Origin: Bradyrhizobium sp. 138
GTDB taxonomy: Bacteria > Pseudomonadota > Alphaproteobacteria > Rhizobiales > Xanthobacteraceae
Assembly: GCF_023074075.1 (NCBI RefSeq)
Contig: NZ_JADPKT010000095.1
Coordinates: forward strand, 1 to 64,000
Direction of reading: 5' to 3'
DNA length: 64,000 nucleotides
This document shows, piece after piece, positions 16,044-26,300 of the stretch. The notes under the pieces were generated by a model. It did no database searches. It had not been told where the DNA came from and saw nothing but the letters and a program-made list of their open reading frames with translations. The position numbers and the translations under genes are program-made. Positions within the stretch are counted from its first letter, which is position 1. Every line of letters begins with the position of its first letter.

Positions 16044-16097
16044 CGCCTGGCTCCCGGTGCGCATTGTTGCAATCGGTGCAAGCCCGGAAGGCAGTGC

Positions 16098-16215
16098 ACC
16101 TCTCCCGCTTGCGGGAGAGGTCGGCGCGTAGCGCCGGGTGAGGGCTTTCTCCTCTGGGGGGGTCTCGCGAGTGGAGACACCCTCTCCCCAACCCTCCCCC
16201 GCAGGCGGGGGAGGG
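16098..16215. repeat. Palindromic repeat between the two permease genes
   Basis: It contains a perfect 11-bp hairpin (16098-16121, CTCTCCC arms) and a second perfect hairpin (16192-16215, CCTCCCCC arms) around a GGTCTCGCGAGTGGAGAC centre. It occupies most of the 210-base gap between the DppB-like and DppC-like genes. Confidence 0.75.
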
Positions 16216-16253
16216 AGCGCACCGTTTGCTTGGTCACAGCTAGGCTCATCCCG

Positions 16254-17207
16254 CTAGCCCCGCTTGATGCGCGGGTCGATCGCGGCTTGCGCGATATCGA
16301 CCAGGAGATTGAGGAAGACGAAAAACAGCGCCAGGATCAGGATCGTGCCCTGCAACAACGGTAGATCGCGCTGGAAGATCGCCGAGTTGAGCAGGAAGCC
16401 CGAGCCCGGCCAGGAGAACACGGTCTCGATCAGGATCGAGCCGCCGAGCATGTAGCCGAGCTGAAGCCCCATCACGGCGAGTGCGGTGGGCGCGGCGTTC
16501 TTGATGACATGGCGGAACACGCCACGCTCATGCAGGCCTTTTGCCCGCAGGGCCTCGACGAAATCCTGGCTGAGGATGTCGCCGGTGAGCGCACGCACGG
16601 TGCGGGTGACGATGCCCATCGGAATCACCGAGGTCGTGATCGCCGGCAGCACCAGATATTTCAGGTGGGCCCAGTCCCAGGCCCAGGAGTTGGAGCCGTT
16701 CGGCCCGGCACCGACCGCGGGCAGCCAGTTCAGCTGCACCGAGAAGATGATGACGAGCACCATGCCGAGCCAGTAATGCGGCACCGACACGCCGGCGATG
16801 GCAAAGGAGGTCGCGACCTTGTCGATCCAGGTCTCGCGGAAATAGCCCGCGATCAGGCCGAGCAGGATGCCCATGGTGAAGCCGATGATCGCGGCGGCAA
16901 TCGCCAGCGTGACGGTGTTGCCGACCGCGCGCATGACTTCGGCGAGGACGGGGCGACCGGTGGCGATGGAATTGCCGAGATCGCCATGAAGGGCGCGCAA
17001 GAGCCAAAGCCCGAATTGCACCGGCAGCGGGCGGTCGAAGCCATAGGCGGTCCGCAGCTGCGCGGCAAGTTCCTGTGAGGCGTCGGCCGGCAGCACGGCG
17101 ACGAGCGGATCGCCCGGCGTGATGTGCACGAGCAGAAAACACACCAGCGCGACGCTGATGACGATGGGGACGACATAGACGATGCGTCTGGCGATATAGG
17201 CGAGCAC
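16254..17207 (-). CDS. Peptide/nickel-type ABC permease (DppB/OppB-like)
   Basis: A 317-residue inner-membrane permease. The N-terminus has the classic DppB layout: a first helix from residue 10, then the periplasmic segment H-I-T-P-G-D-P and a large loop before the second helix. The EAA motif is present (F-V-E-A-L-R-A-K-G-L), and there are about six helices in total. The start codon is GTG at 17207 with only a weak purine-rich ribosome-binding site. It pairs with the DppC-like permease downstream, and the binding protein is encoded upstream beyond a repeat. Confidence 0.92.
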   Translation of the reverse strand: MLAYIARRIVYVVPIVISVALVCFLLVHITPGDPLVAVLPADASQELAAQLRTAYGFDRPLPVQFGLWLLRALHGDLGNSIATGRPVLAEVMRAVGNTVTLAIAAAIIGFTMGILLGLIAGYFRETWIDKVATSFAIAGVSVPHYWLGMVLVIIFSVQLNWLPAVGAGPNGSNSWAWDWAHLKYLVLPAITTSVIPMGIVTRTVRALTGDILSQDFVEALRAKGLHERGVFRHVIKNAAPTALAVMGLQLGYMLGGSILIETVFSWPGSGFLLNSAIFQRDLPLLQGTILILALFFVFLNLLVDIAQAAIDPRIKRG

Positions 17208-17225
17208 GTTGTTTCTTTTCTTCCC

Positions 17226-17391
17226 TACTCCCCTTGTGGGAGAAGGTGGCGCGAAGCGCCGGATGAGGGGTATCTATCCGCGGAGATTATTGCATCGATG
17301 GAGAGGTCAGCTCCCGCGGAGAGAGACCCCTCACCCGGCTTCGCTTCGCAAATCCACCCTCTCCCACAGGGGGAGAGGGTGCAGCCAGCAC
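17226..17391. repeat. Palindromic repeat between binding protein and permease genes
   Basis: Arms CCCCTTGTGGGAGAAGGTGG (from 17230) and CCACCCTCTCCCACAGGGGG (from 17353) are inverted copies with a few mismatches. Further complementary pieces (GCGAAGCGCCGG/CCGGCTTCGCTTCGC and GAGGGG/CCCCTC) make this a long stem-loop. It lies in the gap between the SBP and DppB-like genes. Confidence 0.75.
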
Positions 17392-17401
17392 GCGGCGCGA
17401 A

Positions 17402-19060
17402 CTACTGCGCGATCGACACCGGCGAGAAGTCGATGAACCAGCTCTTCGGCTGCACGACGCCTGTCACCTTCGGGCTCATGGCGCGCGGGCCGACGTCGTG
17501 GGCGACGTAGAGGAAGGCGGCATCGTCGACCGAGGCCGCGTGCAGCTCGGCGAGCGCAGCGTCGCGCGCGGCGGGATCGAAGGTCTGGCGTGCCTTCTTC
17601 ACCAGCTCGTCGAACTTGGGCTCGTTGATGAAACCCCAATTGTTCGAGACCGGCGCCGCCATGCCCGACTGCAGGAAGCGCACCAGCGCGAAGAACGGGT
17701 CCATCGCCGCATAGGTGACGTTGGTCGCGTTCGAGCCGTTGGCGGTGGGGTCCTTGGCGCCGCGGCGCCAGTTGGTGAACAGCGTATTCCATTCGATGAC
17801 GTCGAGCTTCACGTCGAAATAGCACTCAGCGAGCGCCTGCTGGAGATATTCGTTCATCGGCAAGGGCTGCATCTGGCCCGAACCCGAGGCGGACGTCTGC
17901 GTCTTCACCGTCAGCTTCTTGTTGGGGCCGAAGCCGGCCTCCTGCATCAGCTTTTGCGCAGCGGCCTTGTCGTACTTGATCTGAAAGCTCGGCTTGCCGC
18001 GCCAGGGATGGCCAGGCTCGAACGTGCCGCTCGCCGGCACCATCAGGCCGGCGAGCAGGCCGTCCCTGAGGCCTTCGCGATCGACGCAGAGGTTCGCGGC
18101 CTTGCGCACGCGGATGTCGTTCCAGGGCGAACCCTCGATGCGCGAGAACTGCCACGGCCAGACATGCGGCTGCTCGTTGGCGTAGAGCTTGAAGCCGCGC
18201 TGCTTCAATTCGGGCAGCGCGTCGGGCGCAGGCGCCTCGACCCAATCGACCTGTCCGGAGAGCAGCGCCGCGGTGCGCGCGTTGGCTTCCGGCATCGGCA
18301 AGAGCACCATCTTGTCGACCTTGGGCACGCGCGCCTTGTCCCAATAGCTCGCGTTCTTGACGAGCTCGAGCCGCTCGCGCGGCGTGAAGCTCGCCATTTT
18401 CCACGGGCCGGTGCCCGCTGCGTCCTTGGCAAACGCAGTCCAGGCGGCCTGCGATTTGGCCTTGGCGTCAGCGCCTTCGGCCTTGTCATAGAAATGCTGC
18501 CACTTCGCCGGGCTCGCCATGAACAAATTGGTGAGGTTGATCGGCAGGAAGCTGTCGGGCTCCTTGGTGGTGAGCTCGACCGTCATATCGTCGACCTTCT
18601 TCGCCGACGCCAACGTCGGCATGCGCGAGGCCGTGACGCCGACCTGGCTGGCGTCGAATTGCGGCGCATCCTGCTTCAAGACCTTCTCGACGTTCCACAC
18701 CACGGCGTCCGCATTGAAGGGCGAGCCGTCGTGGAAAGTCACGCCAGGGCGCAGCTTGAAGGTCCATTTGGTCTTGTCGGCATCGTCGACCTTCCACTCG
18801 GTGGCAAGGCCGGGGATCACCACGCTCGCCTTGTCAGCAGAGGACAAATCCCAGCCGGTGAGCGCGTCATACATGGTGAGGCCGGTGAAGCGGTTGCCCT
18901 CAAAGCCCTGATCCGGCTGGCCCAGCGTGCGCGGAATATCGGCAGCGGTCATGCCGATGCGCAGCACAGTCTCGGCGCTGACGGCGCGCGGCCAGGCAGC
19001 TGCCGTCGTTAGAGCGAGCACCGCGATCAATGCCGCGCGTGTAGTCTTCTTGGTAAACAT
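17402..19060 (-). CDS. Peptide-type ABC transporter substrate-binding protein
   Basis: A 552-residue periplasmic binding protein of the SBP family 5 (DppA/OppA/NikA) type, with a Sec signal peptide ending in A-V-S-A (about residues 1-29). It contains the family hallmark region (W-T-F-K-L-R-P-G-V-T-F-H-D-G-S-P-F-N-A-D) near residue 100. It is the first gene of the seven-gene importer/amidase operon. It is homologous throughout to the divergently encoded binding protein at 19261. Ligand is unknown; the linked amidase suggests an amide-containing compound. Confidence 0.93.
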   Translation of the reverse strand: MFTKKTTRAALIAVLALTTAAAWPRAVSAETVLRIGMTAADIPRTLGQPDQGFEGNRFTGLTMYDALTGWDLSSADKASVVIPGLATEWKVDDADKTKWTFKLRPGVTFHDGSPFNADAVVWNVEKVLKQDAPQFDASQVGVTASRMPTLASAKKVDDMTVELTTKEPDSFLPINLTNLFMASPAKWQHFYDKAEGADAKAKSQAAWTAFAKDAAGTGPWKMASFTPRERLELVKNASYWDKARVPKVDKMVLLPMPEANARTAALLSGQVDWVEAPAPDALPELKQRGFKLYANEQPHVWPWQFSRIEGSPWNDIRVRKAANLCVDREGLRDGLLAGLMVPASGTFEPGHPWRGKPSFQIKYDKAAAQKLMQEAGFGPNKKLTVKTQTSASGSGQMQPLPMNEYLQQALAECYFDVKLDVIEWNTLFTNWRRGAKDPTANGSNATNVTYAAMDPFFALVRFLQSGMAAPVSNNWGFINEPKFDELVKKARQTFDPAARDAALAELHAASVDDAAFLYVAHDVGPRAMSPKVTGVVQPKSWFIDFSPVSIAQ

Positions 19061-19260
19061 CGCCTCAATCCTTTTTCGGCTTCGATGACTATTTTTGATG
19101 CAATCGTATGCAACGGCTATGCCAAAGAGAAACTTATTCTGTCATTTGTCGATGCGACGACAAGTCCTTGCGGCCGATGCGCGGTTAAGCGCAACGCGCT
19201 GCCTATTCTGGCATCAAGATTGCAGGTTCGGCTCCGAAATTTCGTTGGGAGCTTTAGGCC
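19061..19260. promoter_or_regulatory. Divergent promoter region between two binding-protein genes
   Basis: This 200-base stretch separates the two divergent paralogous SBP genes and must hold both promoters. It has a locally AT-rich segment (about 19085-19150). No clear operator repeat or gene was seen. Confidence 0.5.
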
Positions 19261-20856
19261 ATGCGTCTTCGATTATCGACTTGTCTCGCCGTGCTTGCGC
19301 TGGCGGGCACCGCAATCTCGGCGCGCGCCGAGAGCGTGGTGCGCTACGGCATCTCGATGGCGGATATCCCGCTGACGACGGGACAGCCCGATCGCGGCGC
19401 CGGCGCCTATCAGTTCACCGCGTATACGATCTACGATCCCCTGGTGGCCTGGGAGATGGACGTCGCCGACCGTCCCGGCAAGCTGGTGCCGGGCCTCGCG
19501 ACCGAGTGGAAGGTCGATGACGCCGACAAGACCAAATGGCGATTCACGCTCCGCAAGGGCGTCAAATTTCACGACGGCAGCGAGTTCAATGCCGATGCGG
19601 TGATCTGGAATCTGGACAAGGTGCTCAACGACAAGGCGCCGCATTTCGACAAGCGGCAGAGCGCGCAAGTAAAAACCCGCCTGCCCTCCGTCGCGAGCTA
19701 CGCCAAGATCGACGACTTCACCGTGGAGATCACGACCAAGACGGTCGATTCCTTCTTCCCCTATCAGATGCTGTGGTTCCTGGTGTCGAGCCCGGCGCAG
19801 TATGACAAGCTCGGCAAGGATTGGGACAAGTTCGCGGGCCAGCCCTCCGGCACCGGCCCGTTCAAGCTGACAAAGCTGGTGCCGCGCGAGCTCGCCGAGC
19901 TCAGCAAGAATCCCGACTACTGGAACAAGAAGCGCATTCCCAAGGCCGACAAGATCGTGCTGGTGCCGATGCCGGAAGCGCTGACGCGCACCAATGCGCT
20001 GCTTGCGGGGCAAGTCGATCTGATCGAGACGCCGGCGCCGGACGCCGTGCCGCAGCTCAAAGCCGCCGGCATGAAACTCGTCGACAACGTCACGCCGCAT
20101 GTCTGGAATTATCATCTCAGCGTGCTGCCGGGCTCGCCCTGGACCGATATCCGCCTGCGCAAGGCGCTGAACCTCGCGATCGATCGCGAGGGCGTGGTCG
20201 GGCTGATGAACGGCCTCGCCAAACCCGCCAAGGGCCAGGTCGACCCGTCGAGCCCATGGTTCGGCAAGCCGGGCTTCGAGCTGAAATACGATCTCGCTGC
20301 GGCGAAGAAGCTGGTCGAGGAGGCCGGCTATTCCAAAGCAAAACCGCTGAAGGCCACCTTCATCATCGCGCAAGGCGGCACCGGCCAGATGCTGTCGCTG
20401 CCGATGAACGAATTCTTGCAGCAGAGCTTCAAGGAGATCGGCATCGAGATCGACTTCAAGGTGGTCGAGCTCGAGACGCTCTATACACACTGGCGCAAGG
20501 GCGCGGCCGACGAGATGAACGCCGGCATCACCGCCAACAATATCGCCTATGTCACCTCGGACCCGCTCTACGCCATCGTCCGCTTCTTCCATTCGGGCCA
20601 GGTCGCGCCCGTGGGCGTGAACTGGGGCGGCTACAAGAACCCGAAGGTGGATGCCCTGATCGACGAGGCCAAGCAGACCTTCGATGCCGCCAAGCAGGAC
20701 GAGCTGCTGGCGCAGGCGCACGCGCTGATCGTGGACGATGCCACGCTGGTCTGGGTGGTCCATGACACCAACCCGCACGCGCTGTCACCGAAGGTGAAGC
20801 AGTTCGTGCAGGCGCAGCACTGGTTCCAGGATCTGACGACGATCGGGATGGAGTGA
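19261..20856 (+). CDS. Peptide-type ABC substrate-binding protein, divergent paralogue
   Basis: A 531-residue SBP family 5 protein with a Sec signal peptide (cleavage after A-R-A, about residue 23). It shares long stretches with the protein encoded at 17402-19060, for example the A-T-E-W-K-V-D-D-A-D-K-T-K-W segment, so the pair arose by duplication. A Shine-Dalgarno GGGAG lies upstream of the ATG. It has no permease of its own and could feed the divergent permease with a second ligand. A palindromic repeat follows it. Confidence 0.92.
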   Translation: MRLRLSTCLAVLALAGTAISARAESVVRYGISMADIPLTTGQPDRGAGAYQFTAYTIYDPLVAWEMDVADRPGKLVPGLATEWKVDDADKTKWRFTLRKGVKFHDGSEFNADAVIWNLDKVLNDKAPHFDKRQSAQVKTRLPSVASYAKIDDFTVEITTKTVDSFFPYQMLWFLVSSPAQYDKLGKDWDKFAGQPSGTGPFKLTKLVPRELAELSKNPDYWNKKRIPKADKIVLVPMPEALTRTNALLAGQVDLIETPAPDAVPQLKAAGMKLVDNVTPHVWNYHLSVLPGSPWTDIRLRKALNLAIDREGVVGLMNGLAKPAKGQVDPSSPWFGKPGFELKYDLAAAKKLVEEAGYSKAKPLKATFIIAQGGTGQMLSLPMNEFLQQSFKEIGIEIDFKVVELETLYTHWRKGAADEMNAGITANNIAYVTSDPLYAIVRFFHSGQVAPVGVNWGGYKNPKVDALIDEAKQTFDAAKQDELLAQAHALIVDDATLVWVVHDTNPHALSPKVKQFVQAQHWFQDLTTIGME

Positions 20857-20883
20857 GGGTGAAGATGCCGGACACCGCTGCCA

Positions 20884-20971
20884 TAGGGTGGGCAAAGCGA
20901 AGCGTGCCCACCACCAGAGTGCGATGAGAGAGACGGTGGGCACGGCGCTTCGCGCCTTTGCCCATCCTACG
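20884..20971. repeat. Intergenic palindrome (TAGGGTGGGCAAAG type)
   Basis: Outer inverted arms TAGGGTGGGCAAAG (20884) and CTTTGCCCATCCTA (ending 20971) enclose inner arms GCGTGCCCACC/GGTGGGCACGGC. It lies between the convergent binding-protein and cyclase genes, where it could also act in termination. Confidence 0.75.
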
Positions 20972-20989
20972 GGAGCGACGCCGTGGCTC

Positions 20990-23221
20990 CTACTTCGTCA
21001 GCAGCGCATAGGCTCCGGTCCAGCCCTCGGCCGGTGGGCTGAGCTGGAAATCCTTGATGCGGGCCTCATAGAGCCTGAACAGCTTTTCCAGCGTGTCGGC
21101 GTCTTCGCTGCGACGGCCGCGTTCGATCGCATCCAGCGCGCCCTGCCAGTCGCGGCCGCGGTAGCAGGCAAGCATCTCGATGGTGATGTTGCGCAGGCGC
21201 TGGAAGGCCGCGGAATGCATCACGTCCTCGCGGCCGGCGATGGCGTAGATCACCTCCGGCTCGGTCTTGCCCTTGACCATGATGAAGTCGAGCTCGAGGA
21301 TCGCGAATCTGTCCTTGGCGGCGAGCGCGGTCCTGGATCCCACGATGATGGGAAAGCCGTATTCCTTCGACTGGCCTTCCAGGCGTGAGGCGAGGTTCAC
21401 GCTGTCGCCGAGCACCGAATAGTTCTTCTTCAGATCGGAGCCCATGTTGCCGACGACGCCGATGCCGGTGTTGAGGCCGATGCCGACATTGAGCGGAATA
21501 TAGACATGCCCGCCCTCGGCGGCCTCCTGCTCACGCTCCTTGTTGACTGCGTCGATCTGCTCCAGCATCTGGATCGCCGCCTCACAGGCGTTGATCTCGT
21601 GCTCGGCATCGTCGAGCGGCGCGTTCCAGAACGCCATGATGGCGTCGCCCATGTACTTGTCGATATAGCCCTTCTGCTCGATGATCACGTCCGTCAGCGG
21701 CGTCAGGAAGCGGTTCATCAACTCGATGAGCCCTTGCGGATCATGCTTGTAGCTCTCCGAGATCGTGGTGAAGCCGCGCACGTCGGAGAACATGATGGTC
21801 ATCTCGCGCTCCTCGCCGCCGAGCACGAGCTTCTCCGGCGACTGCACCAGCTGCTCGACCAGCACCGGCGACATATATTGCGCGAACTGCCCGCGGATCT
21901 GCACGCGCTGTCGCTGCTCGCGCACGAAGCTGGCGAATATCAGCGTCAGATAGACCGCGGTGGTCGAGAGCAGCGGATAGGTGAAGTCGATGAGATAGCG
22001 GTACTGCGTATAGAAGAACCAGGACACGCCGACCAGGATGGCAGCGAAAGCCGCACCCGCGAGCACCAGGCGCACCGGTCCGAGGTTCGGCGTGAAGATG
22101 ATGACCAGCAGGCCGATGACCAGCGCCGCGATCAGCTCGACGCCGAGCGCATAGTTCGGCTGCGAGATCACCGCACCGCTGAGCACACTCTCCAGCACCT
22201 GGGCGTGGATCTCGACCCCCGGCATGGTCGCGGACACCGGCGTGGTCTTGATGTCGTTCAGCCCGGCCGCGGAAGTCCCGACCAGCACCAGCTTGCCGGC
22301 GAACTTGCTCGGCGGCACGCTGTTGTCGAGCACGTCGGCAGCGGAGACGTAGATCGATGGATCCCGGCGGGCATAGTGCACCCAGAACTGGCCGTTCTTG
22401 TCGGTCGGGATCTCGACACTCTTGAGGCGGACGCCCCGCACGCCGGTCTTGTCGGTCCTGACCAGCAGCGTCGGCGTGCCCGTGACGACGCGCAGGATCT
22501 CGAGGCTGAGCGACGGCATGATGTTGCCCTGGGCACGCATGATCATCGGCACGCGGCGGATGAACCCGTCCCGCTCTTTCCTGATTGAAAACAGGCCGCG
22601 GCCGGCCGCAACCCTCTCTATGATCGGCACGTTGCGCAGCAAGCCCGGAAATTCGAACAGGAAGCGTTCGGCGCCCTCCTCCCCGACCGTCGCCACGCCC
22701 GTGAACGGAAGTGATTTATCGAGGTCGGACAAGACCTCCGGAAGCCCGGTCTCGCCCAGCACGACGCGCGAGCGCTTGATCGCGTCGGCGAGGATCTGGT
22801 CGTTGGTCGGCAACTCGCGCAGCTTGGCGCGGGTGGCATCATCGAGATAGCGCATCTGGTTCGCAACCAGATCCGGGTTGAGCCGGTCGGGCTCCGAGAA
22901 CACCACGTCGAAGCCGATCGCCACCGCGCCATTATTCGTGAGATTCTGGATCAGGTCGGCGATCCGCGTCCGCGGCCACGGCCATTGCCCGAGCTTGGCG
23001 AGGCTCTTGTCGTCGATATCCACGATGGTCACGGGTCGCGCCGCCTTGTCGCGTGGATCGATCAATTGGAACATATCGAAGGTGCGTAGCCGCAACTCCT
23101 GGATCGGCGGCGGATCCCAGAGACGCGCGCCGGCGAACAGGACCAGCAGCGCAAGGCACATCAGCCGCGCGAAGCCGAACTTGCGCGCAAACCACCGCCG
23201 CAGGATTTTCAGACGTTTCAT
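20990..23221 (-). CDS. CHASE2-domain class III adenylate/guanylate cyclase
   Basis: A 743-residue membrane receptor cyclase. An N-terminal helix (about 17-33) leads into a periplasmic CHASE2 sensor (about 40-340). A cluster of three helices (about 355-430) follows, and then the cytoplasmic cyclase domain (about 470-660). Catalytic elements are complete: metal Asp in FSDVRGF (about 477-483) and in YMGDAIMAFW, the purine-selecting Lys in DKYMGD with Asp in VLGDSVN, and the transition-state Asn/Arg in VNLASRLE (about 604-611). The Lys/Asp pair predicts ATP and therefore cAMP. It lies 144 bases downstream of the giant FecR-domain adhesin gene on the same strand. CHASE2 cyclases and FecR-domain proteins are often neighbours in bacterial genomes (general knowledge), so a shared signalling role is plausible. 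Confidence 0.93.
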   Translation of the reverse strand: MKRLKILRRWFARKFGFARLMCLALLVLFAGARLWDPPPIQELRLRTFDMFQLIDPRDKAARPVTIVDIDDKSLAKLGQWPWPRTRIADLIQNLTNNGAVAIGFDVVFSEPDRLNPDLVANQMRYLDDATRAKLRELPTNDQILADAIKRSRVVLGETGLPEVLSDLDKSLPFTGVATVGEEGAERFLFEFPGLLRNVPIIERVAAGRGLFSIRKERDGFIRRVPMIMRAQGNIMPSLSLEILRVVTGTPTLLVRTDKTGVRGVRLKSVEIPTDKNGQFWVHYARRDPSIYVSAADVLDNSVPPSKFAGKLVLVGTSAAGLNDIKTTPVSATMPGVEIHAQVLESVLSGAVISQPNYALGVELIAALVIGLLVIIFTPNLGPVRLVLAGAAFAAILVGVSWFFYTQYRYLIDFTYPLLSTTAVYLTLIFASFVREQRQRVQIRGQFAQYMSPVLVEQLVQSPEKLVLGGEEREMTIMFSDVRGFTTISESYKHDPQGLIELMNRFLTPLTDVIIEQKGYIDKYMGDAIMAFWNAPLDDAEHEINACEAAIQMLEQIDAVNKEREQEAAEGGHVYIPLNVGIGLNTGIGVVGNMGSDLKKNYSVLGDSVNLASRLEGQSKEYGFPIIVGSRTALAAKDRFAILELDFIMVKGKTEPEVIYAIAGREDVMHSAAFQRLRNITIEMLACYRGRDWQGALDAIERGRRSEDADTLEKLFRLYEARIKDFQLSPPAEGWTGAYALLTK

Positions 23222-23365
23222 GCCAGTAGGACTTCCTGCCCCGGATCATGCCGGGCGCATCAATCATGAAGCGTCCACGTGCGATTGGCTATTCCCTAAG
23301 GGTGGTAGAGAAGGAATTTTTGCCCGTCGAGCTACGCACCGATCGGCCAAAAGAGCCGGACGTCC

Positions 23366-26300
23366 TCACGTGACATGCGCGCCGAAAATGAAATCGCTGG
23401 CCTGAAGATTTGCGGCGACCACGTTCTTGAGCAGAAGCGACTCGTGTTCCTGTATCGGTCCGGATTGCAGCGTGACCTCCTGATTCCAGGTGATCAGGGT
23501 GTCGCCATTCTGCAGCTGAGCAATGGCGAGGTTGCTCGTCGAGCTCACGTCCGAGAACTGGCGGAGGTCGATCTTGTCGAGGCCCGCCGTGAAGTCGGTG
23601 ATGGTGTGCGAGAAATCGGTGACGGGCTGCCCGCTGCCGTCGTACATCAAGCCCGGCATGAACACGAACTGGTCCTTGGCGCCGCCGCCGGTCAGCGTGT
23701 CGTTCGTCTCGGTCGCGAAGATGACGTCCTTGCCGCTGGTGCCTTCCAGGATGAGGCTCTGGCCGATGTCGCCGGCCTCAAAGATGAAATTGACGGTGTC
23801 GAACAGGCCGGTGGTCGTATCCGTCACCTTCAGCGTGATCTGGTCGGTATCCGGTGGCGTCTGACCCGCATCGTAGGTGATGCCTGCGCCCTCGGCGAGA
23901 CCCGCATTGATCTCATCGAGCGAACCGGACGTCGGATAGAGACCGACGCTGCTGACGGTCGGGTGCGCGGTCGACACTTCGACGGTGAAATTATGCGTCG
24001 CGGCGCCGGCGTCGTTGTCGATGACCAGCAAGTCGGTGATGATGTCGGTGCTATTTTCGTTGATGTGCTCGACGTGGAAGCCGGAAGTGTCGATGACAGG
24101 CCCGCCGTCGACTTTGACCATCACATCCTTCGTGACCGTGTAAGTGTCCGTCAGCGGCCCGCTCAGGCCGCTCACGGAATCGATGACGGTCGCGCCGACA
24201 TGCAGGCTGAACTCGCCGTGGTATCCGACCGGTGCAGTCATCGTCAGTCCCGACGTCCCGAGCGATGCGATTTCCGCCGCACTGATCAGCCAGTGGCCGG
24301 CATCGGCACCGGTTCCAGCATGACCAATCGAGAAGGTCGCGTCGGCCGGATAGCCCGAGAGCTTGATCAGGAGCGTTTCGGACCCGTCGGTGTCGGCAGC
24401 CGCCGCGGTGATGGCCGGTAGCTTGACCTGGCCGCTTTCCGAGCCGAACCCAGGCACCGCGAACACGCGCGCCTCGACGTCGTTGCCACCGACGCCCGAA
24501 GTGTACCAGGCCGAGACGATCTTGCCGGCCGCCGTCACGGCGGTCGGGTTGGACCGATCGGGCAGGAACAGCTGGTCGCCAGCCGTGGTCTCGTTGATGA
24601 CGAAAGACGAACCGACCGCGTGGAGCGATGCATCGAAGCGCTGGCCCAAAAGACCGAGGCTCCCAGGGGCGTCATGGCTCTGGTAGGTTACCAGGAAGCC
24701 ACCGTCCGGCAGGGTCTGCACCGTCCCGGTCATCGCATCCGAGATGCTCACCTCGCTACCGATCGGCGCACCGGACGAACTGAAGTGCCTCAGCACGAGC
24801 GCGTTCGCGTCGGTGTAGGATACGACGATCGACCCGTCCTTCAGCACGGCGAGTTCGCCGCCATATTGATCGCCAGCGGTGTTGGTGTTGACCTGCACCT
24901 CTCCGCCGAGCTTGTTACCTTGCGCGTCGAACCGCTGGAAGTAGACGCCCCAGCTGTCCGGTGTGTCCTGGCCATAGGAATGCCACGACGCCACGAAGCC
25001 GCCATCGGAAGTCGCGGCGACGGAGTCGCCCTGCTGCTGGCTGGCAGTCGTGGTGTTGATCAAGAAAGGACCGGACGTCGCGGTCCCGCTGGCATCGTAG
25101 ACGATCCCGTAGGTGCCTGACGTGCTGCTGTCGAACGTGACGTAGGTGATGACGAAGCCGCCGTTCGACAGCGCCGCAAGCGTCGAATTCTCGCCATAGC
25201 CGCTGAGGGAGGCCTCGCCGCCCACCGGCGAAGCCGCGGCATCATAGCGCTGCAAGTGGATGGTCGCTTGATTGTCACTGCCGGAGGTCCAGCTCACGAC
25301 GAACCCTCCGCCCTCAAGCCCGACCACATAGGGGCTCGACTGACTACCCCCAGTCGCCGTGTTGACTCGGAACTCGCCCCCGACCTTCGCGCCCGAGCTG
25401 GCATAGTGTTGCGCATAGATCCCGGTGCCGTCGCCGTCCTGCCCCTGCGACACCCAGGCAATGACGTAGCCACCGTCCGAGAGCGCACCGACCGCACTGT
25501 AGGTCTGGTCGTTCGCCGTGGTGGTGTTGACCAGGAACTCCCCTGCATCGGGAATCGGCGTATAGTCGATGGCAAACGCCGGCGGATCGGCCACGGGGAT
25601 CACTTCCGTGCTGAGAGTCGCAGCTTGAGCCGATATGCTGGAGCCGATCGCGGGCGACGTGATATCGATGAGGACAGCCGTCGTGACGTTGCCGCCATAG
25701 GTGTCGTCCAGCGCATGCACGTCGAGGCTGCCCGGCACACCGCTGTAATTCGCGGCCGGCACGAAGCGGATCAGCGCGTCGGTGGCAAGCACGAGCGCGC
25801 TGGTCTCGCTGACACCGGAAATATCAATCCACTGATTGCTGCCGGCAACTTCGTACTGCCACACGCCCTGCGCCGCGGTGGCGTGGGAGGCCGTGATAGC
25901 GACGGCCTTGAAGCCCGCGCCGGCGTCTGCATCGTGGCAACCGGCGGAAAAGAGCATGCCGACGCTGGATCCGGCGGGAGCGGCGGCATCTTCGTCGATC
26001 GCACCGAGCGTCGCGTCGGCCAAAGTCGGCGCGTCGTTCGCGCCGGTGATCGTGACGGTGACCTGCGCGGTATCGGTCTCGCCCTGGTGGTCATCCAGCG
26101 CGATGGTCGACACCACGGTTGCGGTCTGCCCCTCGGCGAGGAAGTCCAGCGTGTCGTCGGTGATCGAATAGCTCCAGCCGACGGCACCGTTGTTCTTGTT
26201 GCCCGGCTGCTGAAGCGACAGCGCTTGCTCGAGTGCGGCGATCTCGCCGGACGACAGCGTCAGCTGCGTCGTGTGGTCGGTATCGAGCCAGGTCACGGCC

